Source: Perlabentimonas sp034003245 (GTDB taxonomy: Bacteria; Bacteroidota; Bacteroidia; Bacteroidales; Tenuifilaceae). From it: a stretch of DNA of 64,000 bases. A program made the translations under genes and the position numbers. The stretch is from positions 1 through 64,000 of the forward strand of contig JAVEYY010000008.1 of NCBI GenBank assembly GCA_034003245.1, read 5' to 3'. The notes beneath the pieces were generated by a model. The model had not been told where the DNA came from and did not search any database. It saw nothing but the letters and a program-made list of their open reading frames with translations. Positions 17,811 to 25,729 of the stretch are shown here, one piece after another (position 1 is the first letter of the stretch; every line of letters begins with the position of its first letter).

Positions 17811-18866
17811 TTATAGGTTCGATTTAACGAGAAAATCGTCGAGATTAGTGCTAATGGAGAAGTGGTTCGATGCACCAGCCAAGTGGTAAGTTGCCCGGCT
17901 GTAGCTAACATGGAATTTGTGAAGTTTTATGCCAATTCCCCAGCTAAAACCTACGGTTGACACCCGCTGTTCAACCTTAAGCTCGTTGCGACGCTGAAAG
18001 TTGTACCCGCCCCTAAGGTAAAAGTTTTTTACTGGCACAAACTCAACACCTAAAACCAAATGGCTTATGGCCTCTCGACCAAATTTTTGAATCAAACTTG
18101 GCTTGTCCTCCATCTCCTCGCCATAAAATGAAGTAGTGCTGGCAGGTCGATAATAGTACAGATTTGAAGTTTGAAGCTGCTGAAAGGTACCCACAAATCG
18201 GAATGGCGCATGCCGTAACTTCTGGCTAAATCCAGCAACAATCTCAAAGGGTAGAGCCTCCCAAGTATCGGGCGTGTAGGGTTTCAGCATAGTACCAACA
18301 TTACGGGCAACTAGTCCTGCGGAGAATAGATGTTCGCGATTTGTGTACGAAATACCAATATCTGCACAAACACCAAACGATCGGTAGTTTTCGAGGTGTG
18401 AGTACACTGGTTTTAGATTAACCCCTACAGTAAGCAGGCTATCAAATGTTCGCGAGTATATCAGATTTAGCAACATATCGGAGCCGGTGAACGAACCCGT
18501 AATCTGACCCGTTACATCGGCCTCAACAAAATCGCCATAACCCACATGCTGCATGGCGATACCAAACGATCCGATGCCCTCAAAATAGCGTGAGAACGAA
18601 ACAAAACCATACTTAATATCGGCAAAGTAGCTCACATACGATAATGCCAGCTGATTATTCAACTCGTTTGTAAGATGAGATGGATTGGTAAGCACTACCC
18701 CGGGATCGGCCTCATCGAGAGCCACCACTTTGCTCCCCAGAGCGGCGCTGCGCGAGGTAATGGGGAGGTTCAGAAAACTGTATACCCCCTGTCCTCCCAC
18801 TTGGCTAAAACCATTGGGAATGCATGCGATAAGTATAAGCCAAACAGTTAATAATCGATTATACAT
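17811..18866 (-). CDS. porQ: Type IX secretion system protein PorQ
   Basis: 351 aa from the ATG at 18866; a longer frame exists, but the signal peptide MYNRLLTVWLILIACIPNGFSQ fits this start. The mature start GGQGVYSFLNLP, then SRSAALGSKVVALDEADPG and LTNPS, is characteristic of PorQ, followed by barrel strands. PorQ is an outer-membrane component of the type IX secretion system linked to the attachment of A-LPS-anchored cargo. The location next to cmk-ispH agrees with the usual Bacteroidota context. No type IX cargo sorting domain was noticed elsewhere in the window. Confidence 0.88.
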   Translation of the reverse strand: MYNRLLTVWLILIACIPNGFSQVGGQGVYSFLNLPITSRSAALGSKVVALDEADPGVVLTNPSHLTNELNNQLALSYVSYFADIKYGFVSFSRYFEGIGSFGIAMQHVGYGDFVEADVTGQITGSFTGSDMLLNLIYSRTFDSLLTVGVNLKPVYSHLENYRSFGVCADIGISYTNREHLFSAGLVARNVGTMLKPYTPDTWEALPFEIVAGFSQKLRHAPFRFVGTFQQLQTSNLYYYRPASTTSFYGEEMEDKPSLIQKFGREAISHLVLGVEFVPVKNFYLRGGYNFQRRNELKVEQRVSTVGFSWGIGIKLHKFHVSYSRATYHLAGASNHFSISTNLDDFLVKSNL

Positions 18867-18901
18867 AGCTTTATTACCCCTCAATGCTGAATATACATCA
18901 A

Positions 18902-18909
18902 CAAAACTA
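18902..18909 (-). promoter_or_regulatory. -7 promoter element for porQ
   Basis: The minus strand reads TAGTTTTG (TAnnTTTG), 35 nt upstream of the porQ ATG at 18866. This also supports the shorter start. Confidence 0.45.
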
Positions 18910-19072
18910 ACAATTGTTGGGTTTATTGCCACAGCTGTAAATGAAATAAAAATTGCAGTCACTTATTCCTACTGCTATACATTTTTATAAATTGTGTGAA
19001 AAAATGCACTTTATTTAACAACTTCCCTGTTTGCTGCTTAACTTTACCTGTAAGAAAAACAAATAATTGCAT

Positions 19073-19080
19073 TAACTTTG
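19073..19080 (+). promoter_or_regulatory. -7 promoter element for the lipid kinase gene
   Basis: TAACTTTG matches TAnnTTTG. Transcription would start near 19087, leaving the GTG at 19112 as the first usable in-frame start. Confidence 0.45.
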
Positions 19081-19111
19081 CGAACCATGAAAAAAATCTG
19101 AAAATATTGCA

Positions 19112-19996
19112 GTGGTAAGAGAGCGCGAACCAATACTTTTCATTGTCAACCCCTTTTCGGGGCGAGGAATCCCAAAAAACCTTTCGGATAGGATTACCAA
19201 ATCGTTTCATAACAGCCGATTTAACCCTGTTTTGGTTTTAACCGAAAAGCCTGGCGAAGCCTCTGAGGTTGCTCAAACTTACCTAAAAAAGGGTGTCAAC
19301 AAGATTTTTGCAGTGGGTGGCGATGGTACTGTGAACGAGGTGGGGAAAGCACTGGTAAACACTGATGTTACCATGGGAATAATCCCTATTGGATCGGGGA
19401 ATGGGTTGGCTCGTCATCTGCGAATCCCCCTCGATGTAGCAAAAGCTGCCCGAATTATGTACAAGCAGAAAATCGCGTTAATCGATTATGGCCTTGCCAA
19501 CAAGAATCCTTTTTTTTGCACAGCTGGCTTAGGCTTCGATGCTCAGGTTGGTGCCCGCTATGGAAAACTTACCAAACGAGGATTCCGCAACTACTTCAAA
19601 GCTACATTATCGGAGTATTTTAACTACGAACCCGGATACTACAAACTCCGCGACAATGGATACTCCATGGAAAAGGAGGCGTTCCTTATAACCATTGCTA
19701 ACGCATCGCAGTTTGGCAACAATGCCTACATTGCCCCCGAGGCCGACATAACCGATGGACTGCTTGATGTTACAGTTATTTCGCCTTTCCCCCGCTTTAT
19801 GGCGCCCTCAATTGGCATTAAGCTTTTTACTAAAAAACTAGGAAAAAGTAAATATGTAGAGATGTTCAGGATGCATTCGCTGGAAATTCAGCAGATGGAG
19901 CCAAAGTATATACACCTTGATGGAGAGCCCCAACGAGTTGATGAACCCATAAAATTTACGATAAAGCCCCTGGGCTTAAAGGTTTACGTCCCCTAG
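19112..19996 (+). CDS. Diacylglycerol/sphingosine kinase-family lipid kinase (YegS-like)
   Basis: 294 aa with a GTG start; the nearby ATG at 19087 is out of frame and stops after four codons. The DAGK catalytic domain is clear: FIVNPFSGRG (about 10-19), the nucleotide-binding AVGGDGTVNEVGKAL (69-83) and IIPIGSGNGLARHL (92-105). The C-terminal beta-sandwich ends in HLDGEP, the usual substrate-side motif. Members phosphorylate diacylglycerol, sphingoid bases or related lipids at the membrane; the substrate is not deducible here. Only 10 nt separate it from the convergent ykgJ-like gene. Confidence 0.87.
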   Translation: MVREREPILFIVNPFSGRGIPKNLSDRITKSFHNSRFNPVLVLTEKPGEASEVAQTYLKKGVNKIFAVGGDGTVNEVGKALVNTDVTMGIIPIGSGNGLARHLRIPLDVAKAARIMYKQKIALIDYGLANKNPFFCTAGLGFDAQVGARYGKLTKRGFRNYFKATLSEYFNYEPGYYKLRDNGYSMEKEAFLITIANASQFGNNAYIAPEADITDGLLDVTVISPFPRFMAPSIGIKLFTKKLGKSKYVEMFRMHSLEIQQMEPKYIHLDGEPQRVDEPIKFTIKPLGLKVYVP

Positions 19997-20006
19997 CCCA
20001 ATAGGG

Positions 20007-20507
20007 TTAAATCTCCTTCTTAAACTTTTCTACCACCTCGAAAACCAACGGGCAAACCGCAATATTACGTAGCGTAATATTCAAAATTTGCTGCATTTTT
20101 CGCCTATCGGTATGTGGATACTCCCTACAGGCCTTTGGCCTGTGCTCATATATTTGACAGTAGTTGTCGGGCATTAGGAATGGGCAAGGACTAGTGCGAA
20201 AAACATAGTCGCCATCGGAGTCTATAGTAAGGTGCTGCTCAACCAGCACCGAGGGTTTAATGCCAAGTCCTTTGGCCATTCTATCCACATCGCGATGCGA
20301 GATCATAGGGCTAATGCTCTTGCAGCAGTTGGCACAGGTTAGGCAATCGAAACCCTCAAAAACCTCGTCATGTGCTGAATGGAAAAAAAAATCCACCTTA
20401 TCGGAATTCAACTTTTTTAGCCTTTTGAAAAATAGGGCATTCTCCTGCTTTAGCGATGCAGCAAGTTCCTTTAGCCGTTCTGGAGATATTATCTGCTTAC
20501 TACCCAC
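20007..20507 (-). CDS. YkgJ-family cysteine cluster protein
   Basis: 166 aa with a GTG start. Eight Cys in the family pattern are visible: CLTCANCCKS in the first half, and CPFL, NYCQIYEHRPKACREYP and a late ICPL-like Cys in the second. The family (UPF0153) is thought to bind a metal, probably zinc or an Fe-S cluster; the function is unproven. The start overlaps the end of the upstream DMT transporter gene by 8 nt, so the two are probably translationally coupled. Confidence 0.82.
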   Translation of the reverse strand: MGSKQIISPERLKELAASLKQENALFFKRLKKLNSDKVDFFFHSAHDEVFEGFDCLTCANCCKSISPMISHRDVDRMAKGLGIKPSVLVEQHLTIDSDGDYVFRTSPCPFLMPDNYCQIYEHRPKACREYPHTDRRKMQQILNITLRNIAVCPLVFEVVEKFKKEI

Positions 20508-21411
20508 GCGAAAAAACCCTTTTTATCATTCCCTTTTTCATCTGCGAGAGGAATAGTCCAAAAATAACAATTAGAATACCCAGCATTTTCATCAGGGTAA
20601 GGCTCTCGCCCAGCATAAAGTAAGCAAAAACTGCCGTAAGCGCAGGAATGGCGTTAGTGAAAATATTGGCCTTAGAAATGCCTAAGTGCTTTATGGAATA
20701 GGTAAAAAAGATAAAAGCAAAGCTGGATGCAAATATCCCTAGATTTAAAAGGGGGATCACCACTTCCCATGTGGGTTTCACTTGAACAAACTCCTTAAAG
20801 TCGAGGATAAAGAATAGCGGCAGGAAAAAGACAATGCCAAACAGGTTCTGGTATGCGACAATAGACATAGAGTTGTACTTGTCGGTAAGCTTTTTGATGA
20901 TTAGCGCATAGCCTAAAGCCGACACCACAGCCAGAGCAAGAAATGCGATACCTACTGGATTCACATCGGAGAGGTTAAACCCCTTGTGAAAAATCACAAA
21001 CGCCACACCAACCACCGAAACAATAATCCCCGCAAAATTCATCATGGAGATTCGCTCCTTAAGGTAATAGTATGCTCCAATGGGACTAAAAAGCGGGATA
21101 GTTGCAATTATCACAGCAGCCAATGTCGATGGAGTTAAGCTAACGCCATAGCTTTCGCCCAAAAAGTATAGGAAAGGCGACAAAAAACTGAGTAGAATAA
21201 ATGTTTTGATATCCTTTCGTTCAATCCTATCGAGCCTACCCAGCGAGGCGGTAACAATAAAAAGCAAAATGCTTGATATTATCAATCGCATTATTACAAG
21301 CGACACAGGCTTATATAGCACTAGCACCTCCTTGTACCAAATAAACGAAAACGACCAAAAAACCATAGCAAAAATGGCGCTTAGGTAAACGCCAACTAAC
21401 TTTCGCGACAT
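20500..21411 (-). CDS. EamA/DMT-family transporter
   Basis: 303 aa, ten predicted membrane helices in two EamA repeats (about 8-140 and 152-290). Typical elements are SFIWYKEVL in helix 1, the SPIGAYYYLKERIS junction at the end of repeat one, and YFMLGESLTLMKMLG near the end of repeat two. The family exports metabolites or amino acids across the inner membrane; the substrate is unknown. It is the first gene of a two-gene unit with the Cys-cluster protein, driven by a promoter element at 21448-21455. Confidence 0.87.
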   Translation of the reverse strand: MSRKLVGVYLSAIFAMVFWSFSFIWYKEVLVLYKPVSLVIMRLIISSILLFIVTASLGRLDRIERKDIKTFILLSFLSPFLYFLGESYGVSLTPSTLAAVIIATIPLFSPIGAYYYLKERISMMNFAGIIVSVVGVAFVIFHKGFNLSDVNPVGIAFLALAVVSALGYALIIKKLTDKYNSMSIVAYQNLFGIVFFLPLFFILDFKEFVQVKPTWEVVIPLLNLGIFASSFAFIFFTYSIKHLGISKANIFTNAIPALTAVFAYFMLGESLTLMKMLGILIVIFGLFLSQMKKGMIKRVFSRG

Positions 21412-21447
21412 AGAGGATGATTATAAATATTGTATTTTTTAGATTGG

Positions 21448-21455
21448 CAAAGGTA
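21448..21455 (-). promoter_or_regulatory. -7 promoter element for the DMT-ykgJ pair
   Basis: The minus strand reads TACCTTTG (TAnnTTTG), 36 nt upstream of the transporter ATG. Confidence 0.45.
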
Positions 21456-21576
21456 AAAAGGTTTGAGGTACTAATATCGGAAAAGTGAAAATTTCCAAAA
21501 ACTCAATAATAAAACGTGTGCGGAAAGGTTTTGCGACGCAAAATTAATAATTTTACATCCATTAAATGCATTTACC

Positions 21577-22701
21577 ATGGAAGAGCTAATTAGGCTTCGC
21601 CACGAACTACATAGAAACCCCGAACTCTCGGGACAAGAAAGAGCCACCGGGAAAAGGATAAGGTTTTACCTCAATAAGTACAGGCCACAGGAACTCTTCA
21701 CCGGCATTGCTGGTCAAGGTATGGCCGCAGTATATAATGGCTCCGAGCCAGGGCCAACTTTACTTTTCCGCTGCGACCTCGATGCGCTGCCAATCCACGA
21801 AACCGTAAACAGACCGCATCGCTCGGTTGTTCCTGGAGTATCGCATGTTTGTGGACACGATGGCCACATGGTAATGGTTTCGGGTTTAGCGGCATCGCTT
21901 ACCCAGAATCCCATTAAAAGGGGACGCGTAATCCTCTTCTACCAACCCGAGGAGGAGAACGGACTAGGAGCCTCAAAATCCATCCAGCGCCTAAAAGAGT
22001 TAAACCTCTACCCCGACTTTGCCTTCGCTTTACACAATATGCCAAAATACCCGCTTGGAAGCCTAATTCTGGCTGAGGAGACCTTCTCCGCAGCCTCTAA
22101 AGGCCTTATCATCAAATTAATTGGCAAAAACTCGCACGCAGCTCACCCCGAGAAGGGAATTAATCCGGCACTTGCCATTTCCGAAATTACACAAGAACTA
22201 TACAACCTGCCTAACCAGAAAATATTTAAAAACTTTGTTCTACTCACCATTATCCACATCCGGTTAGGCGATGTTGCCTTTGGTACATCGCCTGGGTATG
22301 GGGAGATTATGGTTACGCTCCGCGCCTTTGCCGATGTAGACATGAAGCTAATTTCGGAGCAAGCCATAAGTATTTCCCGAACCATTGGGCTAAAGCATGG
22401 ACTGGCTGTGGAAACGGCAATTGCCGACGATTTTCCTGCTGCTATTAGCGACTCCAGCCTCAGCAATCTCCTTAAGAAAATTGCCAAGGATCAAAACCGG
22501 CCAACAGTGCTCCTGCAGGAGCCCAATCGATGGTCCGAGGATTTTGCATTTTTCACCCACGAGGGTCCGGCAATTCTGTTTGGCCTGGGAGTTGGCGAAG
22601 ATGTACCCGACTTGCATAGCCCCGACTACGATTTTCCCGACGAGGCCATAGATCATGGTTTGAATATATTTGAGGACATTATATCCCACTATTTGCGCTG
22701 A
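21577..22701 (+). CDS. M20 family amidohydrolase (hippurate hydrolase type)
   Basis: 374 aa, no signal peptide. The N-terminus LRHELHRNPELSGQE and the metal-site motifs CDLDALPI, VCGHDGHM and YQPEEENGLGA are those of M20D di-metal hydrolases. The dimerisation (lid) domain occupies about 180-290. HSPDYDFPDE near the C-terminus holds the last metal ligand. The family deacylates N-acyl amino acids or related amides in the cytosol. It is monocistronic here, as hpt has its own promoter. Confidence 0.88.
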   Translation: MEELIRLRHELHRNPELSGQERATGKRIRFYLNKYRPQELFTGIAGQGMAAVYNGSEPGPTLLFRCDLDALPIHETVNRPHRSVVPGVSHVCGHDGHMVMVSGLAASLTQNPIKRGRVILFYQPEEENGLGASKSIQRLKELNLYPDFAFALHNMPKYPLGSLILAEETFSAASKGLIIKLIGKNSHAAHPEKGINPALAISEITQELYNLPNQKIFKNFVLLTIIHIRLGDVAFGTSPGYGEIMVTLRAFADVDMKLISEQAISISRTIGLKHGLAVETAIADDFPAAISDSSLSNLLKKIAKDQNRPTVLLQEPNRWSEDFAFFTHEGPAILFGLGVGEDVPDLHSPDYDFPDEAIDHGLNIFEDIISHYLR

Positions 22702-22782
22702 TTTTCATATTTTTAGTTTTAAAATTCCCCCTCACTACACAACATCGTTGCGTTAAACCATTTCATTTACACATTGTTTTAG

Positions 22783-22790
22783 TACTTTTG
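22783..22790 (+). promoter_or_regulatory. -7 promoter element for hpt
   Basis: TACTTTTG matches TAnnTTTG, with TTTC 18 nt upstream as a weak -33. It lies 49 nt before the hpt ATG. Confidence 0.5.
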
Positions 22791-22839
22791 TGGCTTAAAT
22801 TGTTTACCAAAAACATACAAATTGTAACCTATTACAAGA

Positions 22840-23376
22840 ATGAAAACCGTAAAACTTTGGGATAAGGAGTTTCGAATCAGCTACCCAGCCAACGAGATCA
22901 AAAAGGATATTGAAGCAATGGCCTTAGCGATTAACAAGGACATGAAGAACGAGGACAATCCACTGTTCATCAGCGTGCTGAACGGATCTTTCATTTTCAC
23001 CGCCGATTTTATACGGCTTATCGAATTCCCATGCGAAATTTCGTTCGTAAAGCTATCGTCATACGAGGGAACCGAGACAACGGGAACAGTTAATCAGCTA
23101 ATTGGGCTTACTGAAAACATCAAGGATAGAACCGTAATAATTCTTGAAGATATAGTTGACACGGGCATTACGCTTGGCAAGCTGGTTGAAACTCTTAGTC
23201 ACCTGAATCCCAAAGCCATTAAAATTGCCACCCTACTCTACAAACCCGAATCATACAAGGGAATCCTTAAAATTGACTACGTTGGTCGATCCATCCCCAA
23301 CGAGTTTATTGTAGGGTATGGTCTCGACTATAACGGATTAGGCAGAAACCTCGCGGATATCTACACGCTTATGTAG
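22840..23376 (+). CDS. hpt: Hypoxanthine phosphoribosyltransferase
   Basis: 178 aa. The PRPP-binding loop VIILEDIVDTGITL (about 105-118) and the early FISVLNGSFIF segment are diagnostic of purine phosphoribosyltransferases. The closing segment FIVGYGLDYNGLGRNL is typical of HPRT. It salvages hypoxanthine and guanine to nucleotides. It is first in a co-directional hpt-adk-obg run, an arrangement I recall as common in Bacteroidota. Confidence 0.92.
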   Translation: MKTVKLWDKEFRISYPANEIKKDIEAMALAINKDMKNEDNPLFISVLNGSFIFTADFIRLIEFPCEISFVKLSSYEGTETTGTVNQLIGLTENIKDRTVIILEDIVDTGITLGKLVETLSHLNPKAIKIATLLYKPESYKGILKIDYVGRSIPNEFIVGYGLDYNGLGRNLADIYTLM

Positions 23377-23403
23377 ATTCTGTTGACATAAAATCCTAAA
23401 ACC

Positions 23404-23997
23404 ATGCTGAACATTGTACTATTTGGCCCTCCAGGCGCAGGGAAAGGCACTCAGTCGGAACACCTAATTAGCCGTTACAACCTGATGCACATCTCCACCG
23501 GCGACATTTTACGCAATGCCATTGAGCAAAAAACACCCCGTGGCATTCAGGCTCAACAGTACATGAATCGTGGCGAGTTGGTTCCCGACGAGTTGGTAAT
23601 AGGAATAATTGGTCGACGACTCGAGGAGCACCGCGATAAGGTAAAAGGTTTTATCTTCGACGGTTTTCCCCGAACAACCAACCAGGCAATTGAACTCGAC
23701 AATATGCTGGCTCAAAAAGGAACTTCTATCTCGCTTATTCTGGGGCTTGAGGTAGAACAAAACGAGTTGGTTGTTAGGATGGAGAATAGAGGAAAACTCA
23801 CTGGCCGCGCCGATGACCAAAACATTGAGATTATCCAAACCCGCATTAATATCTACAACCAAACCACTCACCCCGTGATGGAGTATTACAAGGAACAGGG
23901 TAAATACGTTGGAATAAACGGGATGGGCACAATCAATGAGATTTTTCAACGAATCTGCACAGCTGTCGATCAAACAATTTCTGCATCCAAGCAGTAA
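23404..23997 (+). CDS. adk: Adenylate kinase
   Basis: 197 aa. The P-loop is GPPGAGKGT (8-16), STGDILR holds the AMP-binding Thr/Arg, FDGFPRT is the central signature, and GRADDQN is the LID arginine/Asp region. The LID is the short form lacking zinc cysteines. It interconverts ATP, AMP and ADP. It lies 27 nt after hpt and 41 nt before obg. Confidence 0.95.
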   Translation: MLNIVLFGPPGAGKGTQSEHLISRYNLMHISTGDILRNAIEQKTPRGIQAQQYMNRGELVPDELVIGIIGRRLEEHRDKVKGFIFDGFPRTTNQAIELDNMLAQKGTSISLILGLEVEQNELVVRMENRGKLTGRADDQNIEIIQTRINIYNQTTHPVMEYYKEQGKYVGINGMGTINEIFQRICTAVDQTISASKQ

Positions 23998-24038
23998 AAA
24001 AGTAAGTATTAGTAGTAATATCATATTTTTTAGAATTC

Positions 24039-25037
24039 ATGGCCTCATCAAACTTTGTCGATTACGTAAAGATTTTTTGCCGTTCCGGCAAGGGAGGCGC
24101 AGGCAGTGCCCACCTAAGGCGCGAGAAGTTTGTGGACAAGGGCGGCCCCGATGGTGGCGATGGTGGTCGTGGGGGGCACGTGTACCTCAAAGGTAACGAT
24201 CAGCTTTGGACCCTAATCCACCTAAAATATCAACGGCATATTTTTGCTGGCAACGGAGAATCAGGCAGCAGGAACCGCAGCACTGGTGCCGATGGCAACG
24301 ATGTTACCATTGAGGTACCACTGGGAACTATAGCCATTGACACCGAAAGCGGCGAAAGAGTATGTGAGATTACTGAAAGTGGTCAGGTTGAAATCCTGAT
24401 GAAAGGAGGCCGTGGTGGGCTGGGCAACTGGCACTTCCGAACTCCAACACAGCAAACCCCACGGTTTGCTCAGCCCGGCGAGGATGGTGTGGAGGGTTCG
24501 ATTATTTTAGAACTAAAAATATTAGCCGATGTGGGGCTGGTGGGATTTCCCAATGCCGGAAAATCTACGTTACTCTCCACCGTAACAGCGGCCAAACCAA
24601 AAATTGCCGATTACCCATTCACAACGTTGGTTCCCAACGTTGGCATTGTGCCCTACCGCGATCACAAATCCTTTGTAATTGCCGATATTCCCGGAATTAT
24701 TGAAGGAGCTCACGAGGGCAAAGGACTTGGTATCAGATTCCTTAGACACATTGAGCGAAACTCAATGCTGCTATTTATGATTCCTATTGATAGCCCCAGC
24801 ATAAAGCAGGAGTACAACACATTGGTAAATGAACTGGAGCAATTTAACCCCGAACTTCTGGATAAGCAGCGTATTTTAGCCATTACCAAATGCGATATGG
24901 CCGACATCGAGTTAAGAAGTGCCATTGCAAAGGAACTCCCCGATGTGAAAAGCATCTTTATCTCCTCGGTAACTGGCGACGGAATTACTGAGCTAAAGGA
25001 TATGCTTTGGAACGAGTTAAACACAGGTGAGATTTAA
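24039..25037 (+). CDS. obg: Obg-family GTPase
   Basis: 332 aa. The glycine-rich Obg fold covers about 5-160 (FCRSGKGGAGSAH, GGPDGGDGGRGG). The G domain follows: G1 GFPNAGKST, G2 around the YPFTT segment, G3 DIPGIIEGAHEGKG and G4 TKCD. The C-terminal OCT domain found in E. coli-length proteins is absent, as in many short Obg proteins. It acts in late 50S ribosome assembly and growth control. Confidence 0.95.
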   Translation: MASSNFVDYVKIFCRSGKGGAGSAHLRREKFVDKGGPDGGDGGRGGHVYLKGNDQLWTLIHLKYQRHIFAGNGESGSRNRSTGADGNDVTIEVPLGTIAIDTESGERVCEITESGQVEILMKGGRGGLGNWHFRTPTQQTPRFAQPGEDGVEGSIILELKILADVGLVGFPNAGKSTLLSTVTAAKPKIADYPFTTLVPNVGIVPYRDHKSFVIADIPGIIEGAHEGKGLGIRFLRHIERNSMLLFMIPIDSPSIKQEYNTLVNELEQFNPELLDKQRILAITKCDMADIELRSAIAKELPDVKSIFISSVTGDGITELKDMLWNELNTGEI

Positions 25038-25084
25038 ACATCTCCTTTTCTGTATAAAATAATTATCACATCAACCCAACAAAT

Positions 25085-25663
25085 ATGCTAGAAACTCTAC
25101 AAAGCCTAGACACCCAGTTTTTCCTGTTTCTAAACGGTATTCACTCCTCGTTCTGGGATCCCATTATGATTTTTTTCTCGGGCAAGCTAACCTGGCTTCC
25201 ACTATACCTTGCCATTGTTGTCTTTATGTACCTTAAGTTTGGCTGGCGATTGGTTTGGCCTCTACTAGCTGTTGCGCTAGTGGTTACTCTTGCCGATCAA
25301 ACATCAGTGCACCTATTCAAGAATGTGTTCGAAAGGCTTCGCCCCTGCCATAATCCCGAGATAAAGGATTTAATTCATCTGGCCACTGGCCGTTGCGCTG
25401 GTGGACGATTTGGATTTGTATCGTCGCATGCGGCCAACACTTTTGGCGTAGCCGTTTTCTTAAGCCAGCTATTTCGCATTCGCTGGTTTACCATATTCAT
25501 ACTGATATGGGCAGCAGCCGTATCGTACAGCCGAATATACCTGGGAGTACACTATCCGGCCGATATTATTGTGGGAGGAATGTTAGGCGCTGTTTGCGGT
25601 TATACAGTTTGGTCTCTTCTCTCTTACATCAATCATTTTAAGGGGATTTTAAAGCGCCGATAA
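25085..25663 (+). CDS. PAP2-family membrane phosphatase
   Basis: 192 aa, five to six membrane helices. All three PAP2 active-site motifs are present: KNVFERLRP (K-x6-RP), SSHAANTF (in place of PSGH) and SRIYLGVHYPADIIVG (S-R-x5-H-x3-D). The family dephosphorylates lipid phosphates such as undecaprenyl pyrophosphate or phosphatidic acid at the periplasmic face. The start context lies 47 nt downstream of obg, so it may be co-transcribed. It is convergent with the histidine kinase gene. Confidence 0.88.
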   Translation: MLETLQSLDTQFFLFLNGIHSSFWDPIMIFFSGKLTWLPLYLAIVVFMYLKFGWRLVWPLLAVALVVTLADQTSVHLFKNVFERLRPCHNPEIKDLIHLATGRCAGGRFGFVSSHAANTFGVAVFLSQLFRIRWFTIFILIWAAAVSYSRIYLGVHYPADIIVGGMLGAVCGYTVWSLLSYINHFKGILKRR

Positions 25664-25729
25664 GCCTACATACTTTGAAGGTTTGAGATCAATTGGCTAC
25701 ATGCTCGTGTACACCCTGTATGCCTGGAG

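Noticed and set aside
19087..19101. ATG at 19087 as start of the lipid kinase
   Set aside because: It is out of frame with the kinase and meets TGA after four codons.
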